The notes: generated by a model not told the origin, from the sequence alone. A stretch of DNA of 64,000 nt from Chaetoderma sp. LZ-2023a (GCA_034401795.1 CM067371.1:75474833-75538832), one strand, 5' to 3'; counted from the stretch's first letter, positions 49,874-60,235 are shown. Numbers and translations are program-made.

Positions 49874-51951
49874 GGACCGGGTTGCGCGTCCTGTGGACGT
49901 TTTCTACATGATAAGTTCTGGCCTCATCTTTGCTATCAATGTAGCCCTTGTGGTCCCTTGGCTAATTGTGACATATGTAAGCACTGGGGGGGGGCGAGTT
50001 AATGTCCGAATTCTTGTGCTGCTTACAGGCGACGGACAAGGTGGTAGAGGAGGAGAAGAAGAAGAAGCGGAAACGAGAGGTAAGTAGGAAGGGTAAGGGG
50101 AAGGTCTCGTCCGCGGTGGATATGGAGGCCTTCCGGACCGAGATGTTGGGAGAGATGAAGAGGACAATAAAGGATTTGGTTCCAGGGTTGCTTCGTGGCA
50201 TGCTTCCTGGACCAAATCCTTTACTGTCCTCATCATCGGCTTCGGAGCAGGTAATCCCCGCCTCTGGATCGGTTTTCCTTAGACCGCTTCCGTTGTTCGA
50301 CGATTCAGAGGTGGCCCCATTAGAGGGGGCGTTCCACGACCCTGGCAGCAGGCTTATTGCCGCGCCGAGAGGGGACCGTGGACGGTTGTCGCTGGAACCC
50401 GCGGGCTGCTTATCAGTCCAGGGGTATCCGCACGCCGCGGTGGCCAGTACCTCCTATGGCACCGTTCCTGGTCAGCCCGGGTTAGCTCTCTTTGCTGACC
50501 CGGGGTCTAATCTTTCTGACCAGGGTGATGAGGATTACCTGCTAGGGTCGCCGTCTGACGACGTGGACATGGATGAAGACGTTTGTGCACCCCTCGCGGG
50601 GAATACAGGCGGCTTCTTCCACGGTTTTACTCACCCTGGAGTAGAGTCCGCGGCTCAGGTGGTGGCCCAGGGCGCTGCTGATGGCCAGCGGTACCGCATA
50701 CCTCGGCCTGCCGAGGGTGTTGCTGGTGCTGGCCGGGCCCGTGGTGGGGCGGTATATACCCCGCGCTCTGCCACGGTGCGTGCTCCTGGTCAAACCAGTG
50801 ATATTGTCATGCCGGTGCTGTCAGGCCCGCATGTTTTCCCTGGCTTGCCAGGTGTATCAGCGTACCCGCCGTCAAGCTCTGCTGCTTGCGCTCAGGAGGA
50901 AGACGAAGGACCCCGTCTTGTAGAGCGCTCGCAGTTAGCCACGGAGGAGGATTGGTCTGACGCTTGCCAGTGGTTGGTGAGCGTTAGGCCTGATCTGCCC
51001 GTGGAGCAGTCGGCTAGCCAGCGTGACCACAGGCCGTGGTTAGCTGGGAAACCGACTGCTAACGCTATGCCTTCTCTGCCGCTGGCGGAGCATGTCGTTG
51101 ACATGTTCAAGGCGGCGGAGTCGTCCATTAAGTCGAGTGGACGTCTCGCTAAGGCCCCTCGCGAGGTGGCCAGGCGTTGTCGCATCGTGCCCCTGGATTA
51201 CCAGCGGTACGGTGTGGTACCCAAGCCCAGCGTGGATGACCGCGCGGCTTTGGGTGAGGATGCGCGGCCAGGCTCCCGTTCTGACACGGGGGTCGTGTGC
51301 TCGAACGCGTTGCGTTCGGCGAATACCGCGTTGCGTGATGCGGAGGAGAGTGGGAGGGCTTCGATTGCCGCTCTGTCCCACGTCTCCCAGCTGTTACAGG
51401 GGGTAGTAACGGCATCCGCATCGCGCCAGCCAAGTCCGGTCACGGTCCAGCGAGCCATCCAGGATGGTATTAACCTGGCGCTGGACTGTATGACTCGGGC
51501 GGTGACCAGGAGTGTCCGGGCAAGACGCACGTTTGCCCTGGACAATCTGTGCCCGTCTCAGGACCTGTACAATAGGCTACTGCGTACGCCTATGACGGGT
51601 CCTGGTCTTTTTGGAGGTGAGGGATGTCGGCACCTCCAGGAGACTGTCACCCTGGTGAATAACCAGAGGGCGCTGCGCGAGCAGTTTGAGGTGCTGCGTC
51701 GTGCTAACGTTCGCGCCGCGGCCCCTGCGTATCGTCCCCTGCAGGCTCGAGGTGGTGCTGGCCAAGTCAGAGGCCAGCCACCGTCGCAGCGTCGGCCTCG
51801 GCCGCGTGCGATTCGGCCAGCAGCGAGGGGGGCGCAGGTTCCTCAGGCGCCGTCAGCCAGGCAGCCGCCCGCGCACCAAGGTGCGCGCGGGGCGGGGCGC
51901 GCGAGGATCTGGGCGTGGTTATCGGTCCTGACAGGACGCTTACCGCGGTAA
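49874..51951 (+). pseudogene. Element C: gag with 5' frameshift
   Basis: The zinc-binding N-terminus (GPGCASCGRF, CYQCSPCG) is intact until a run of nine G (about 49986-49994; seven in A, B and D). This puts TAA in frame immediately after. From ATG 50002 the rest of gag is open to 51951. Spliced translation from exon 1 would stop early, while initiation at 50002 would give gag without zinc ligands. Pol follows in the -1 register. Confidence 0.85.
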
Positions 51952-54062
51952 GAACCACTCCGGTGTGTATGGCGACGGAGACAGTGCCGCTCTTGCATGC
52001 CTCGTGTCCACCGCGGTCCCTAGGTGGACCGGTGGGAGGCCGGCTAGCCGACCACATGCAAGAGTGGGAACGGTTAACTCAGGACCGTTTAGTCTTGCGA
52101 TGGCTTTCCGTCGGGTATCATCCAGAGTGGATGACAGGCCCGCCGTCGCGACTGTCTCTAGTGCCAGTCTGGACTCCCATTCCGAGAGATCCAGAGCAAA
52201 GGTTGTGTATCGAGGAGGAGATAAATTCCCTCGTACAAAAGGGAGCTATTCAGCCGGCACAAAGGTGTCCGGGCTTCTATTCAACCCTGTTCTTAGTAAC
52301 AAAACGCACCGGAGGGTGGAGACCGATTCTCAACCTCAAGCCATTGAACAAGTTCATCGAGACGCCCAGTTTCAAGATGGAAACGGTGCGCTCGGTGTTG
52401 GCGGGGTTGGAGAGGGGGATGTGGACGGCGTCGATAGATTTGAAGGACGCTTATTTCCACATCCCCATCCACGGGAGTTTCTGTCGCTTCCTGAGATTTG
52501 CATTCCAGGGCAGACAGTGGGAATTCAGGGTGTTGCCCTTCGGAATTTCCACGGCTCCTCGGGTTTTCACCCGTGTGGTTCTTGCGATCACAGCATACCT
52601 CCGCAGGAGAAGCATAGCAGTCCACACGTACATAGACGACTGGCTGTTGAAAGCGCACACCCGGGAAAGTTTGTCGGCCAATCTGGAGATTGTTTTGAAA
52701 ACTCTCACAGACTTAGGCTGGATGATCAATTTCCCAAAATCAGAGCTGACTCCATCCCAGAAGTTTGTTTACCTGGGGATGTTCTTCGATCTAGAGACAG
52801 GATATGTTTATCCTACTCAGGAGAGAGTTCAGAAACTCATCTCATTAATTCAGTCAGTGTGCGACAGTCGTCATGTCCTGGCACGGGTTTACTTGAGAAT
52901 GCTGGGGTTGATGGTTTCATTGGAACCAGTCATTCCTCAGGCCGCCTTACGCAGGCGGCCGATCCAGTCATTTCTCATGACACAATGGACCCAGAGTACA
53001 GGTTCGCTGGACTCGAATGTGTCAGTGTTGGCGCCTCTGATTCACCACCTGCAATGGTGGTTGAATACAGAGAATCTCTTGCCGGGGGTTTTGCTAACCC
53101 CTCCCCACCCTCAGGTGACTGTGTATACAGATGCATCGATGGAGGGCTGGGGAGCTTGCCTGGAAGAGTCCACGATATCAGGGCTTTGGAATCTGGAACA
53201 GTCAAAGGAACATATAAATCTACTGGAGCTAAAAGCAGTAGTCCTGGGCCTGGAACATTTCTTACAGAAAGTTCAGGGCAAGATTGTTCTTATTCGTTCA
53301 GACAACTCAACAGTTGTGACTTACATAAACCGCCAGGGCGGAACGAAGTCGCCCAGTCTCTGTATGATGACATGGAAACTGCTTTGTTGGTGTCTGGATC
53401 ACCAGATTACCTTGAAAGCAGTTCATATTCCGGGAAGGTTAAACCTGCTAGCAGACTCATTGAGCCGAAGGATGAGTGTTTTACCCACGGAATGGCAACT
53501 AAATCAATGTGTGGCGGATCGTCTGTTCGACCATTGGGGGAAACCCAACATCGATTTGTTCGCAACGAAGAAGAATGCGAAGATGACGACGTACGTCTCT
53601 CCGATTCCGGATCCAAGCGCTTTCACAACAGATGCGTTAGCTATCAGCTGGGGGAGAATGTATGCATACGCATTCCCTCCAGCAATCCTGATTCCAAAAA
53701 TTCTTCAGAAAATCAGACAAGAGGAATGCCAAGTGCTTCTGATCGCCCCGGATTGGCCAAGCCGATCATGGTATACGGATCTGCTGGACCTTCTGGTCTG
53801 CAATCCGGTTCCTCTGCCTCTGATGGACGATATTATCTTCCAGGGCAAGGCCCTTCACAACAATCCGTCAATGTTCAGATTGACTGCGTGGATGTTGTCA
53901 AGGAATCTAGAATTAAGGAGGGCTTTTCTGAGCAAGCAGCCATGTTTATGGCCAAAGCCAGGAGGGGGTCAACCTCCAGAGCATATAATTATAAAATCAA
54001 CAGATTTGCAGAATGGTGCTCAAAAAGATGTATTGATCCAATGGATTCATCTATTCAAGTAG
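51915..54062 (+). CDS. Element C: RT-RNase H with methyltransferase-like tail
   Basis: About 715 codons, open throughout, beginning MVIGPD (GTG or internal start) and overlapping gag by 37 nt. YIDD at 52629-52640; RNase H acidic residues and ADSLSRR present; tail with NIDLFATKKNAKM and YAFPPAILIPK. Sequence is close to A, but the AHTRESLSANLEIVL segment after YIDD matches B where A has a variant (AHDKEALSANLVIVL). This indicates a mosaic history or change in A. Confidence 0.92.
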   Translation: MVIGPDRTLTAVRTTPVCMATETVPLLHASCPPRSLGGPVGGRLADHMQEWERLTQDRLVLRWLSVGYHPEWMTGPPSRLSLVPVWTPIPRDPEQRLCIEEEINSLVQKGAIQPAQRCPGFYSTLFLVTKRTGGWRPILNLKPLNKFIETPSFKMETVRSVLAGLERGMWTASIDLKDAYFHIPIHGSFCRFLRFAFQGRQWEFRVLPFGISTAPRVFTRVVLAITAYLRRRSIAVHTYIDDWLLKAHTRESLSANLEIVLKTLTDLGWMINFPKSELTPSQKFVYLGMFFDLETGYVYPTQERVQKLISLIQSVCDSRHVLARVYLRMLGLMVSLEPVIPQAALRRRPIQSFLMTQWTQSTGSLDSNVSVLAPLIHHLQWWLNTENLLPGVLLTPPHPQVTVYTDASMEGWGACLEESTISGLWNLEQSKEHINLLELKAVVLGLEHFLQKVQGKIVLIRSDNSTVVTYINRQGGTKSPSLCMMTWKLLCWCLDHQITLKAVHIPGRLNLLADSLSRRMSVLPTEWQLNQCVADRLFDHWGKPNIDLFATKKNAKMTTYVSPIPDPSAFTTDALAISWGRMYAYAFPPAILIPKILQKIRQEECQVLLIAPDWPSRSWYTDLLDLLVCNPVPLPLMDDIIFQGKALHNNPSMFRLTAWMLSRNLELRRAFLSKQPCLWPKPGGGQPPEHIIIKSTDLQNGAQKDVLIQWIHLFK

Positions 54063-54901
54063 TAGCTGATTTCCTCTGTCACCTCTATGATGCCTATAGC
54101 CTCAAGCCTAACTCTATTGCTGGTTATAAGTCAGCATTAATGTCTGTTATTCCTTGCTTGGCTAAGAGGGGAAGTGATGAAGTAAATACATTAAATGTAT
54201 TAATTAAAGGCATGGGCAATCTAAGACCAAGGAATCCACCTGTGATTCCGTCTTGGAGTTTATCGCTAGTGCTTCAAGTACTAGGTGATAAGCCTTTTGA
54301 ACCACTTAGTTCCATTTCTATGAAACTATTAACACTGAAGACTGTGTTTTTAATTGCTGCGGCCTCGGCTAGGCGTAGGAGTGAAATTCATGCCTTATCA
54401 GCCGAGGATGACCGTTTTGTGGTTTCAGGGGAAGGCCTTAAGCTGCTACCTAGGATTAATTTCTTGGCTAAAAATCAGTCGTTGAAATATCCAGGTCAAC
54501 CTATTATTTTGCCTGCTTTAACTAGATATGATCCTAATTCTAAAGCATGGTGTCCCGTCCGGGCGCTGCGCCGGTACAAACAACGTACGGCGGAGTGGCG
54601 CACCGACCAGTCAGCGTTATGGTTGTCATATATTGAACCCCATGGCAGGGCTTCTAAGGACACCATTTCCAGGTGGATTGTGGAATGCATTCAGTTTTGC
54701 CATAAATCCGCCACCGGGAAGCAGGTTGACGTGGCCAAGGCTCACAGTGTCCGCGGCGTAGTGACATCCACGGCCCTATTTAATGGGGTCCCTGTGGATG
54801 ATATTATGTCGGTGGCTCAGTGGCACTGTGAGTCAAGTTTTACAGACCATTATCTCCGTGACACCTCTAATCCTCTCGCCTTGTCGATTTTGAAAAAATA
54901 A
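51965..54901 (+). CDS. Element C: tyrosine recombinase ORF, overlapping pol
   Basis: 978 codons, open for 2.1 kb across pol. Recombinase core from about 53960; Arg in RRRSEIHAL, His of AHSVRG at 54743, Tyr of FTDHYLRD at 54851-54853. C-terminus LALSILKK as in A. Confidence 0.9.
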   Translation: MYGDGDSAALACLVSTAVPRWTGGRPASRPHARVGTVNSGPFSLAMAFRRVSSRVDDRPAVATVSSASLDSHSERSRAKVVYRGGDKFPRTKGSYSAGTKVSGLLFNPVLSNKTHRRVETDSQPQAIEQVHRDAQFQDGNGALGVGGVGEGDVDGVDRFEGRLFPHPHPREFLSLPEICIPGQTVGIQGVALRNFHGSSGFHPCGSCDHSIPPQEKHSSPHVHRRLAVESAHPGKFVGQSGDCFENSHRLRLDDQFPKIRADSIPEVCLPGDVLRSRDRICLSYSGESSETHLINSVSVRQSSCPGTGLLENAGVDGFIGTSHSSGRLTQAADPVISHDTMDPEYRFAGLECVSVGASDSPPAMVVEYRESLAGGFANPSPPSGDCVYRCIDGGLGSLPGRVHDIRALESGTVKGTYKSTGAKSSSPGPGTFLTESSGQDCSYSFRQLNSCDLHKPPGRNEVAQSLYDDMETALLVSGSPDYLESSSYSGKVKPASRLIEPKDECFTHGMATKSMCGGSSVRPLGETQHRFVRNEEECEDDDVRLSDSGSKRFHNRCVSYQLGENVCIRIPSSNPDSKNSSENQTRGMPSASDRPGLAKPIMVYGSAGPSGLQSGSSASDGRYYLPGQGPSQQSVNVQIDCVDVVKESRIKEGFSEQAAMFMAKARRGSTSRAYNYKINRFAEWCSKRCIDPMDSSIQVVADFLCHLYDAYSLKPNSIAGYKSALMSVIPCLAKRGSDEVNTLNVLIKGMGNLRPRNPPVIPSWSLSLVLQVLGDKPFEPLSSISMKLLTLKTVFLIAAASARRRSEIHALSAEDDRFVVSGEGLKLLPRINFLAKNQSLKYPGQPIILPALTRYDPNSKAWCPVRALRRYKQRTAEWRTDQSALWLSYIEPHGRASKDTISRWIVECIQFCHKSATGKQVDVAKAHSVRGVVTSTALFNGVPVDDIMSVAQWHCESSFTDHYLRDTSNPLALSILKK

Positions 54902-55434
54902 CTCGGTTTATATTTTTTGAGGAGGTTTTTCCTCATTACTTATATATTTCACAATTAATTTATGGAAACACCCACTTTTTTGGGCCTGCATCAGTCTTTA
55001 CCAATGGGAAGATGATGTCAGCAGCCATTTCAACAAGGTCAGTCTTGTTCATGTGTTGTCCGTTGTTGATTGTATTGTCACGATTACCCGTTATTAATAT
55101 GGTGATGGTTTGTGTATTTGTGTGGTTCATTGTTGAGAGTTACGAAAATGGAGCTTTTTCGTCTCTGTCCTGTAGTACATGGCACTTGTACGTAGAGAGC
55201 GTATAGGACATTGAGGTCAGTCGACTCTTCCTCCCAGGAAGGAGGGGGGGGGGAGCGCATATGACATTCGGTCATCTCTCATACATCGGTGGTGTTATCC
55301 GATGGTTAGTCAAATCCTGACTGTTTTTTCTTACAGTTTCAGAAGTTTAAGTGCCTTAAACGCAGAAAAGCGTATAGGGATGAGCTGGTCTTTTGACCTC
55401 GCCTCCCTCCCGCCAGATTCACTTTCGAATTCTG

Positions 55435-55532
55435 GCAATATCAAAAGTATTAGGGAGGTAAGTATACTCTTGAAGTGAAATAAACGAAATCTAGGATTTC
55501 TTTTTTCACGAGAGTTGATACTTACCTCCCTA
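55435..55532 (+). repeat. Element C: internal complementary region
   Basis: Joined complements of left and right tips, as in A. It lacks one 'ag' (cgagagttg) compared with C's own right end (complement cgagagagttg). Confidence 0.9.
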
Positions 55533-55601
55533 GATACGGACCCGGCCTCTCCACCCCACAGAGGCTCGGTCTTCAGGCTCTTAATAGTTGCATGTGTGTC
55601 A

Positions 55602-55817
55602 GCCAATAATCTAGTCAGAGGAAGTGCTAGTCTGCGCATGCGCGGTGGTGGGGCTGGCATCCGCCAGACTACGCTCTGACTCCCTGCCCAGTAGGGGCAC
55701 CTAACTGTTTTAAATCTGAGTGTTTATTGAGTGAAAGCCAATATTTAGCAATATCAAAAGTATTAGGGAGGTAAGTATCAACTCTCTCGTGAAAAAAGAA
55801 ATCCTAGATTTCGTTTA
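55602..55817 (+). repeat. Element C: right inverted terminal repeat
   Basis: Reverse complement of 48774-48966 plus the unique right tip. Confidence 0.9.
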
Positions 55818-56830
55818 AATCACTTAAAAGCCGCCTACTCGATAACCACGAGGCCGATTTCAATCAAATTTGGATGAAAGACTCCTAGCATGGTATTCTT
55901 AATTTGTTTTCCAAAAAAAATTTCTGGCGTCCATCTTGAATTTTCAATTGAAAAATTGTGTGAAGTGCTTTAAAACGCTACTCCTCATTAACTGCATGAG
56001 CAATTTCAACCAGACTTGGTTGGAAGGATACTAGGCTGGTAGATTTCAGAACCTGTGTACAGAATTTTGATTCGTCCATTTTTCTGGTGGCCACCTTGGA
56101 TTTTCTGAAAATTTTGGGAAATCAGTTAAAATGAATTCAAGCAAACTTGGCTGGAATGACCCTAAAGTGCTATGCTTCAGAGCTTGTATATAGAGTTTTC
56201 AATTTATTCCGTGGCCATCTTGAATTTTCCGAAAAAATGGCTGAAAATCGTCTACTCATTAACTACTTGGGCGATTTCAAACAGACTGGCTGGAATGAGC
56301 CTAGGGTGGTAGGCTTTAGAAGATGCATATAGAATTTTGATAGGTCAATTTTTCCGGTGGCCATTTTGGATTTTCTGAATATTTTGGGAAATCAGTTAAA
56401 AGGCTACTCCTCATTAACCACATGGCCGATTTCAACCAAACTCGGCTGGAAGAACTCTAGGCCTGTACGCTTCAGATCTTGTATACAGAATTTTGACAGC
56501 TTGATTTTGATGGTGCCCATCTTGGGTTTTTGGATAGATGGGAATTCATAATAAAATGCTACTCTTCATTAATCGCTTGGGCAATTTCAACCAATTTTGG
56601 CTGGAAGGATCCTATTGTCGTAGCCTCTAGAAATTGTATTCAGAATTTTTTAGGTCAATTTTTGGCAGCAATCTCTGATTTTCTGAAAGTTTTCCGGAAC
56701 CATTTAAAAATGGTACTCCTTTAATCAATAACCCGATTTCAACAAAACTTGGGTGGAACGATCCTATGAGGGTAGGCTTCAACATATTAAACAAGAGTCT
56801 TGATTGGTCAATTTTTTGTTCTGCAGAAAA
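55818..56830 (+). repeat. Tandem repeat array, part right of element C
   Basis: About seven diverged units of roughly 155-165 bp continue the array at 48386. Unit starts ('gctactcctcattaac') lie near 55825, 55977, 56240, 56402, 56556 and 56713, with one partly deleted near 56130. Confidence 0.75.
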
Positions 56831-56869
56831 ACAAAAGGGCTCGACATGCTGGATGCTGTCCTAGTTTAA

Positions 56870-57000
56870 ATTTTCCCACTGGAATGACTGACTCAGTTAT
56901 CTGTGATAAACTTGGTTCAGCTACTGGACCTAAAAGTAGCTTTTCACTATGAGAAAATTGTTTATCTTGTTAAATCAATCTGTACGGTTTAAAGTTTCAC
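56870..57000. mobile_element. TTAA-type MITE remnant
   Basis: 'aaattttcccactggaatgactgactcag' core with a decayed second arm. Confidence 0.45.
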
Positions 57001-57250
57001 GCTATTTATTTTTCTGCAATCATTTCCATTCAGTATGTTAGGAGAGGCCTCATTCTGCTTAGTGAAACTAGTAATGCAGTGAGATTGTGTATCTGTTTTT
57101 ACCTATCACTTGTTGCATCTATCCATGTATGTGTACACATGTTCATGCATCTGGCAATTTACATGTGTCTGAATATATTTTCTTTTCCATCAATACCTTA
57201 CATGTAGTTGCTAAACCTTCCTGATGTTCTTTATGATGTAAGGAATATTC

Positions 57251-57545
57251 TGTTGAATAATTTGAAACTATTTTGGCTGCAAGCTGTTACTGCATAAGAC
57301 AGCAGCAGGTTCCAGCCACATACTTTCAAAATATGCATCAACCTTCCTGTTAGTTTAGTTGCCTTGAAATTGACGAATCTAGTTTTAGCTATGCATCGCC
57401 CATCTCTAACTAAGCTCCACTCACGCATTGCCCATGTTGTGATCAATCGATCACTGCACTCTCCGAATCTCAATTTCCAGAACACTATACAGGTAAGCTG
57501 TTGAATATTTTGAAACTAATTTGATTGGGCGCTGTTGCTGCCTAC
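57251..57545. repeat. Foldback repeat copies, tgttgaatattttgaaact family
   Basis: One hairpin at 57251-57336 and a half copy at 57492-57545. Between them lies the family's 'tagctatgcatcgccc...tcaatttccagaa' block. Confidence 0.5.
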
Positions 57546-57717
57546 AGCATGCTTATTAAATGGTAAAGACATACAATTTGTACAACCTGATGGACTATTA
57601 AGCATTTAATATGGACTAAATTGAGTCGTTCATAACGTAATTCATTATGACATTAGTCTACACCTCATGTAGTTCATTATGACATCATATGATTGACTGA
57701 GAAACTGGAAATTTTTC

Positions 57718-57955
57718 TTAACCCTTTAGCCCTTTAATTTGTTCAAGAAAATTTCAATCTTCTTAAAGAAAATGTCCATTTGCAGACCAAGAGAACTGTT
57801 TTTGAAAATTTACCACTGGAATGACTGGCTCGGTTATCGAGCCAGTCATTCCACTGGTAAATTTTCAAAAATAGTCTTCTCTTGGTCTGCAAATGGACAT
57901 TTCTCAAGACCACTGCAGAAACCGTTTTCGGCTAATATGAGTGTTAAAAGGGTAA
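57718..57955. mobile_element. TTAA-type palindromic MITE, nearly complete
   Basis: Starts ttaaccctttag, hairpin 57768-57903 with gactggctcggttatcgagc at its centre, ends gagtgttaaaagggtaa. The best-preserved long-arm copy in the window. Confidence 0.75.
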
Positions 57956-58140
57956 TGAATGTGTGTTTGCACTTCACAGATCAAGAGATTATTTTTTTAA
58001 ATATACCACTGGATTGATTGGCTCAATTGTCGAGGCAATATTTCCATTTGTAAGTGTTAAAAAATGGTCCTCCTGGCCTGCAAATGGACATTTCCAAAGA
58101 CCTTTGCAAAGGTTCCCAACTTGACCATTAAAGATTTAAT
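57956..58140. mobile_element. TTAA-type MITE, diverged
   Basis: 'taccactggattgattggctcaa' and 'ggcctgcaaatggacattt' arms, ending 'tgaccattaaagatttaa'. Abuts the copy at 57718. Confidence 0.55.
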
Positions 58141-60170
58141 GGGATTTTATTATATCCCAGTTTCTTGTTCATGAACCCTAGGATGAACTCTGTTGTTATG
58201 CTTCTCAACCCCTCCCCCTAGACATATGGGGTGTATACCATTTGTTTTTTCTGTCTACTTGCGTATTAGATTGCTAGTCTGTCTAGGTGATAGGTTGCTA
58301 TTGTGCGTCTAAAGAAGCCTATTGAATTTGGTGTCGAAAGGTTTCAAAGTCACGGTGACCCAATTAAGGAAATTAGGTTACGTTTTCGGATGATGACTCA
58401 AGTTTTACTGAAGTGATCTTCACCAAACTAGCCTGTATGCTGCTCTTCTGGGTTGTTCAGACCGGAGTAATTTTGCGGTCGAAATGCCGATGTCATGGTG
58501 CCCCAATTAAAATGATTACGGAAATTCGTGATTACTTTTAATTCTAATAATATGCCCTTTATTTCTGAGTGAATGTCATCAGTCCAGTACATACTTCCAT
58601 ACATAAATAAGCATGAACACAATATGTTGTGTCAATTTCCTTTGACGCTGCACTACTAGACAATCTTCATAATACATTGATCACTTGCATGTTGGCAGGG
58701 CGTTGTGGGTGTGGGTGGGGGGGGAGGGGCATGGAGTTGAGCAATCTCCGCTTTGTCGATTTTGCTTATATATATATGTGTGTGCGGGCATTTTGGTTTT
58801 CGATAAATAACTACTTGCCATATGTTAATAAACCCTGATGGATAGGCTGATCATGGCTAGAAGAAACTTATCTTTGTGACATCAACGGTCCAGGTCAGCA
58901 TTAATAAAGTTAGAAATATTGCTTTATTTTGATTAGAACTGTGCTAAAAAATGGTCAAGCTGCTCATGATATCATTTTGCAAATGAAAACAATGTCACAA
59001 TATCGTCAGACCTGTCAATATTTCAAGAAAAAGTTGAAATCAATTCTCTAAAATCGTTTAAAAAAAATAGACAATGCAACGAAAATTGAATACAATTTCC
59101 CGTTATAGATGCTTGCTGCCTGGGAATGAAATTATTAAATAGGGCCGCCTAAATATTGCATATGCTTTAATAAACATAGTTTATTACATCAAAATTAGTC
59201 CAAGATTTGAGATAAAATGTTGTGGCAAAAGATATAAATCACATGACGATACACTAAGGAAGAGTATAGGTCGTCACTCTCGCGTTACTTGAGTCAGCGC
59301 GAAAATGTAAATATTTGTACCCGGTAGGTACTTTCGCCAACGCATTTAAATAGGATGGTAGAATCGAGTACCTACCTGAGTCGCTATGAGAGTGACAGCT
59401 TGCACTCGCCCTATGGCCTATGCTATGATCTAAATTTCCGTTATGAAGAGAAAACTAGGTTCGCATTGACTAACTTCACGTACTAGCCAATGAAAATGTA
59501 GGAAAAAGAGTTATAAAATTTTATAGAAGAAAACTGTGAACATGTGTACGATGATGCGCAGTTGTGCCAGTGTGTTCTTTTTTCGATAATTTTCATTCCC
59601 GATAGAAGAGTTTGCTATGCTTTGTGATCAATTGCATTGTACTAGCCAATCAAAATGTAAGAGGAGCATAACTAAAAGAGAGTATCTAGAAGAATGTGCA
59701 AAAATAAATATCTTGCAACAATGGATGCTAGCGATCTTTTTGATATATATGACTTTGGGTGGAATTAAGTACCAGTAAATTCATTTAATATCAGTTAAAC
59801 CAGCGAGGACGAAATAAATACAATTAGTGCATATGAAATTTGCTAGTCAATGAAATATGGTATCTTTGAATTTTTCACGATCACCAAATAAATTATCGAT
59901 ATCGCATCCTAGGTTGAAAGATCGATAAAATCGGAACTTGTGAGCAGCGAGCACACCCCTAATTTTGATAACATTACTTTATATGGGTTCCCTTTGGCTA
60001 CAGGAAGAAATATTTTATCTTGGTTGTCAGTTATCAAAGTCGCTTACTGAAAAATGCTCTTTTATTTCCACATAATATAAAGAATGTTCTACTAGAATTC
60101 AATAATGGCTGCCACTGCAGGAGATTCTGTTATTATATCATTAAGTTGGTGTTAATTTTGTAAACGATGT
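58141..60170. other. Cereblon intron 6, mostly unrecognised
   Basis: AT-rich, no ORF supported. A G-run lies at about 58706-58728 and a foldback at 59262-59420. Confidence 0.4.
59262..59420. repeat. Imperfect foldback
   Basis: gtcactctc (59273-59281) pairs with gagagtgac, and ggtaggtac pairs with gtacctacc further in. MITE-like, with unresolved ends. Confidence 0.5.
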
Positions 60171-60235
60171 TGCTTTCAGCTACATCATTCTCACAATCAA
60201 GAAACCCAGTGTTCCTTCCAGTAATAGAGGGATCC

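Larger units (their letters stand above)
48774..55817 (+). mobile_element. Complete DIRS-type retrotransposon C (7044 bp)
   Basis: Nearly identical to A over most of its length. Begins tttcacttcaag, ends gatttcgttta. It sits inside a 160-bp tandem repeat in cereblon intron 6, sense. Pol and recombinase are open; gag has a 5' frameshift. Sister repeat units show the insertion caused no duplication or loss at the target. Confidence 0.95.
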
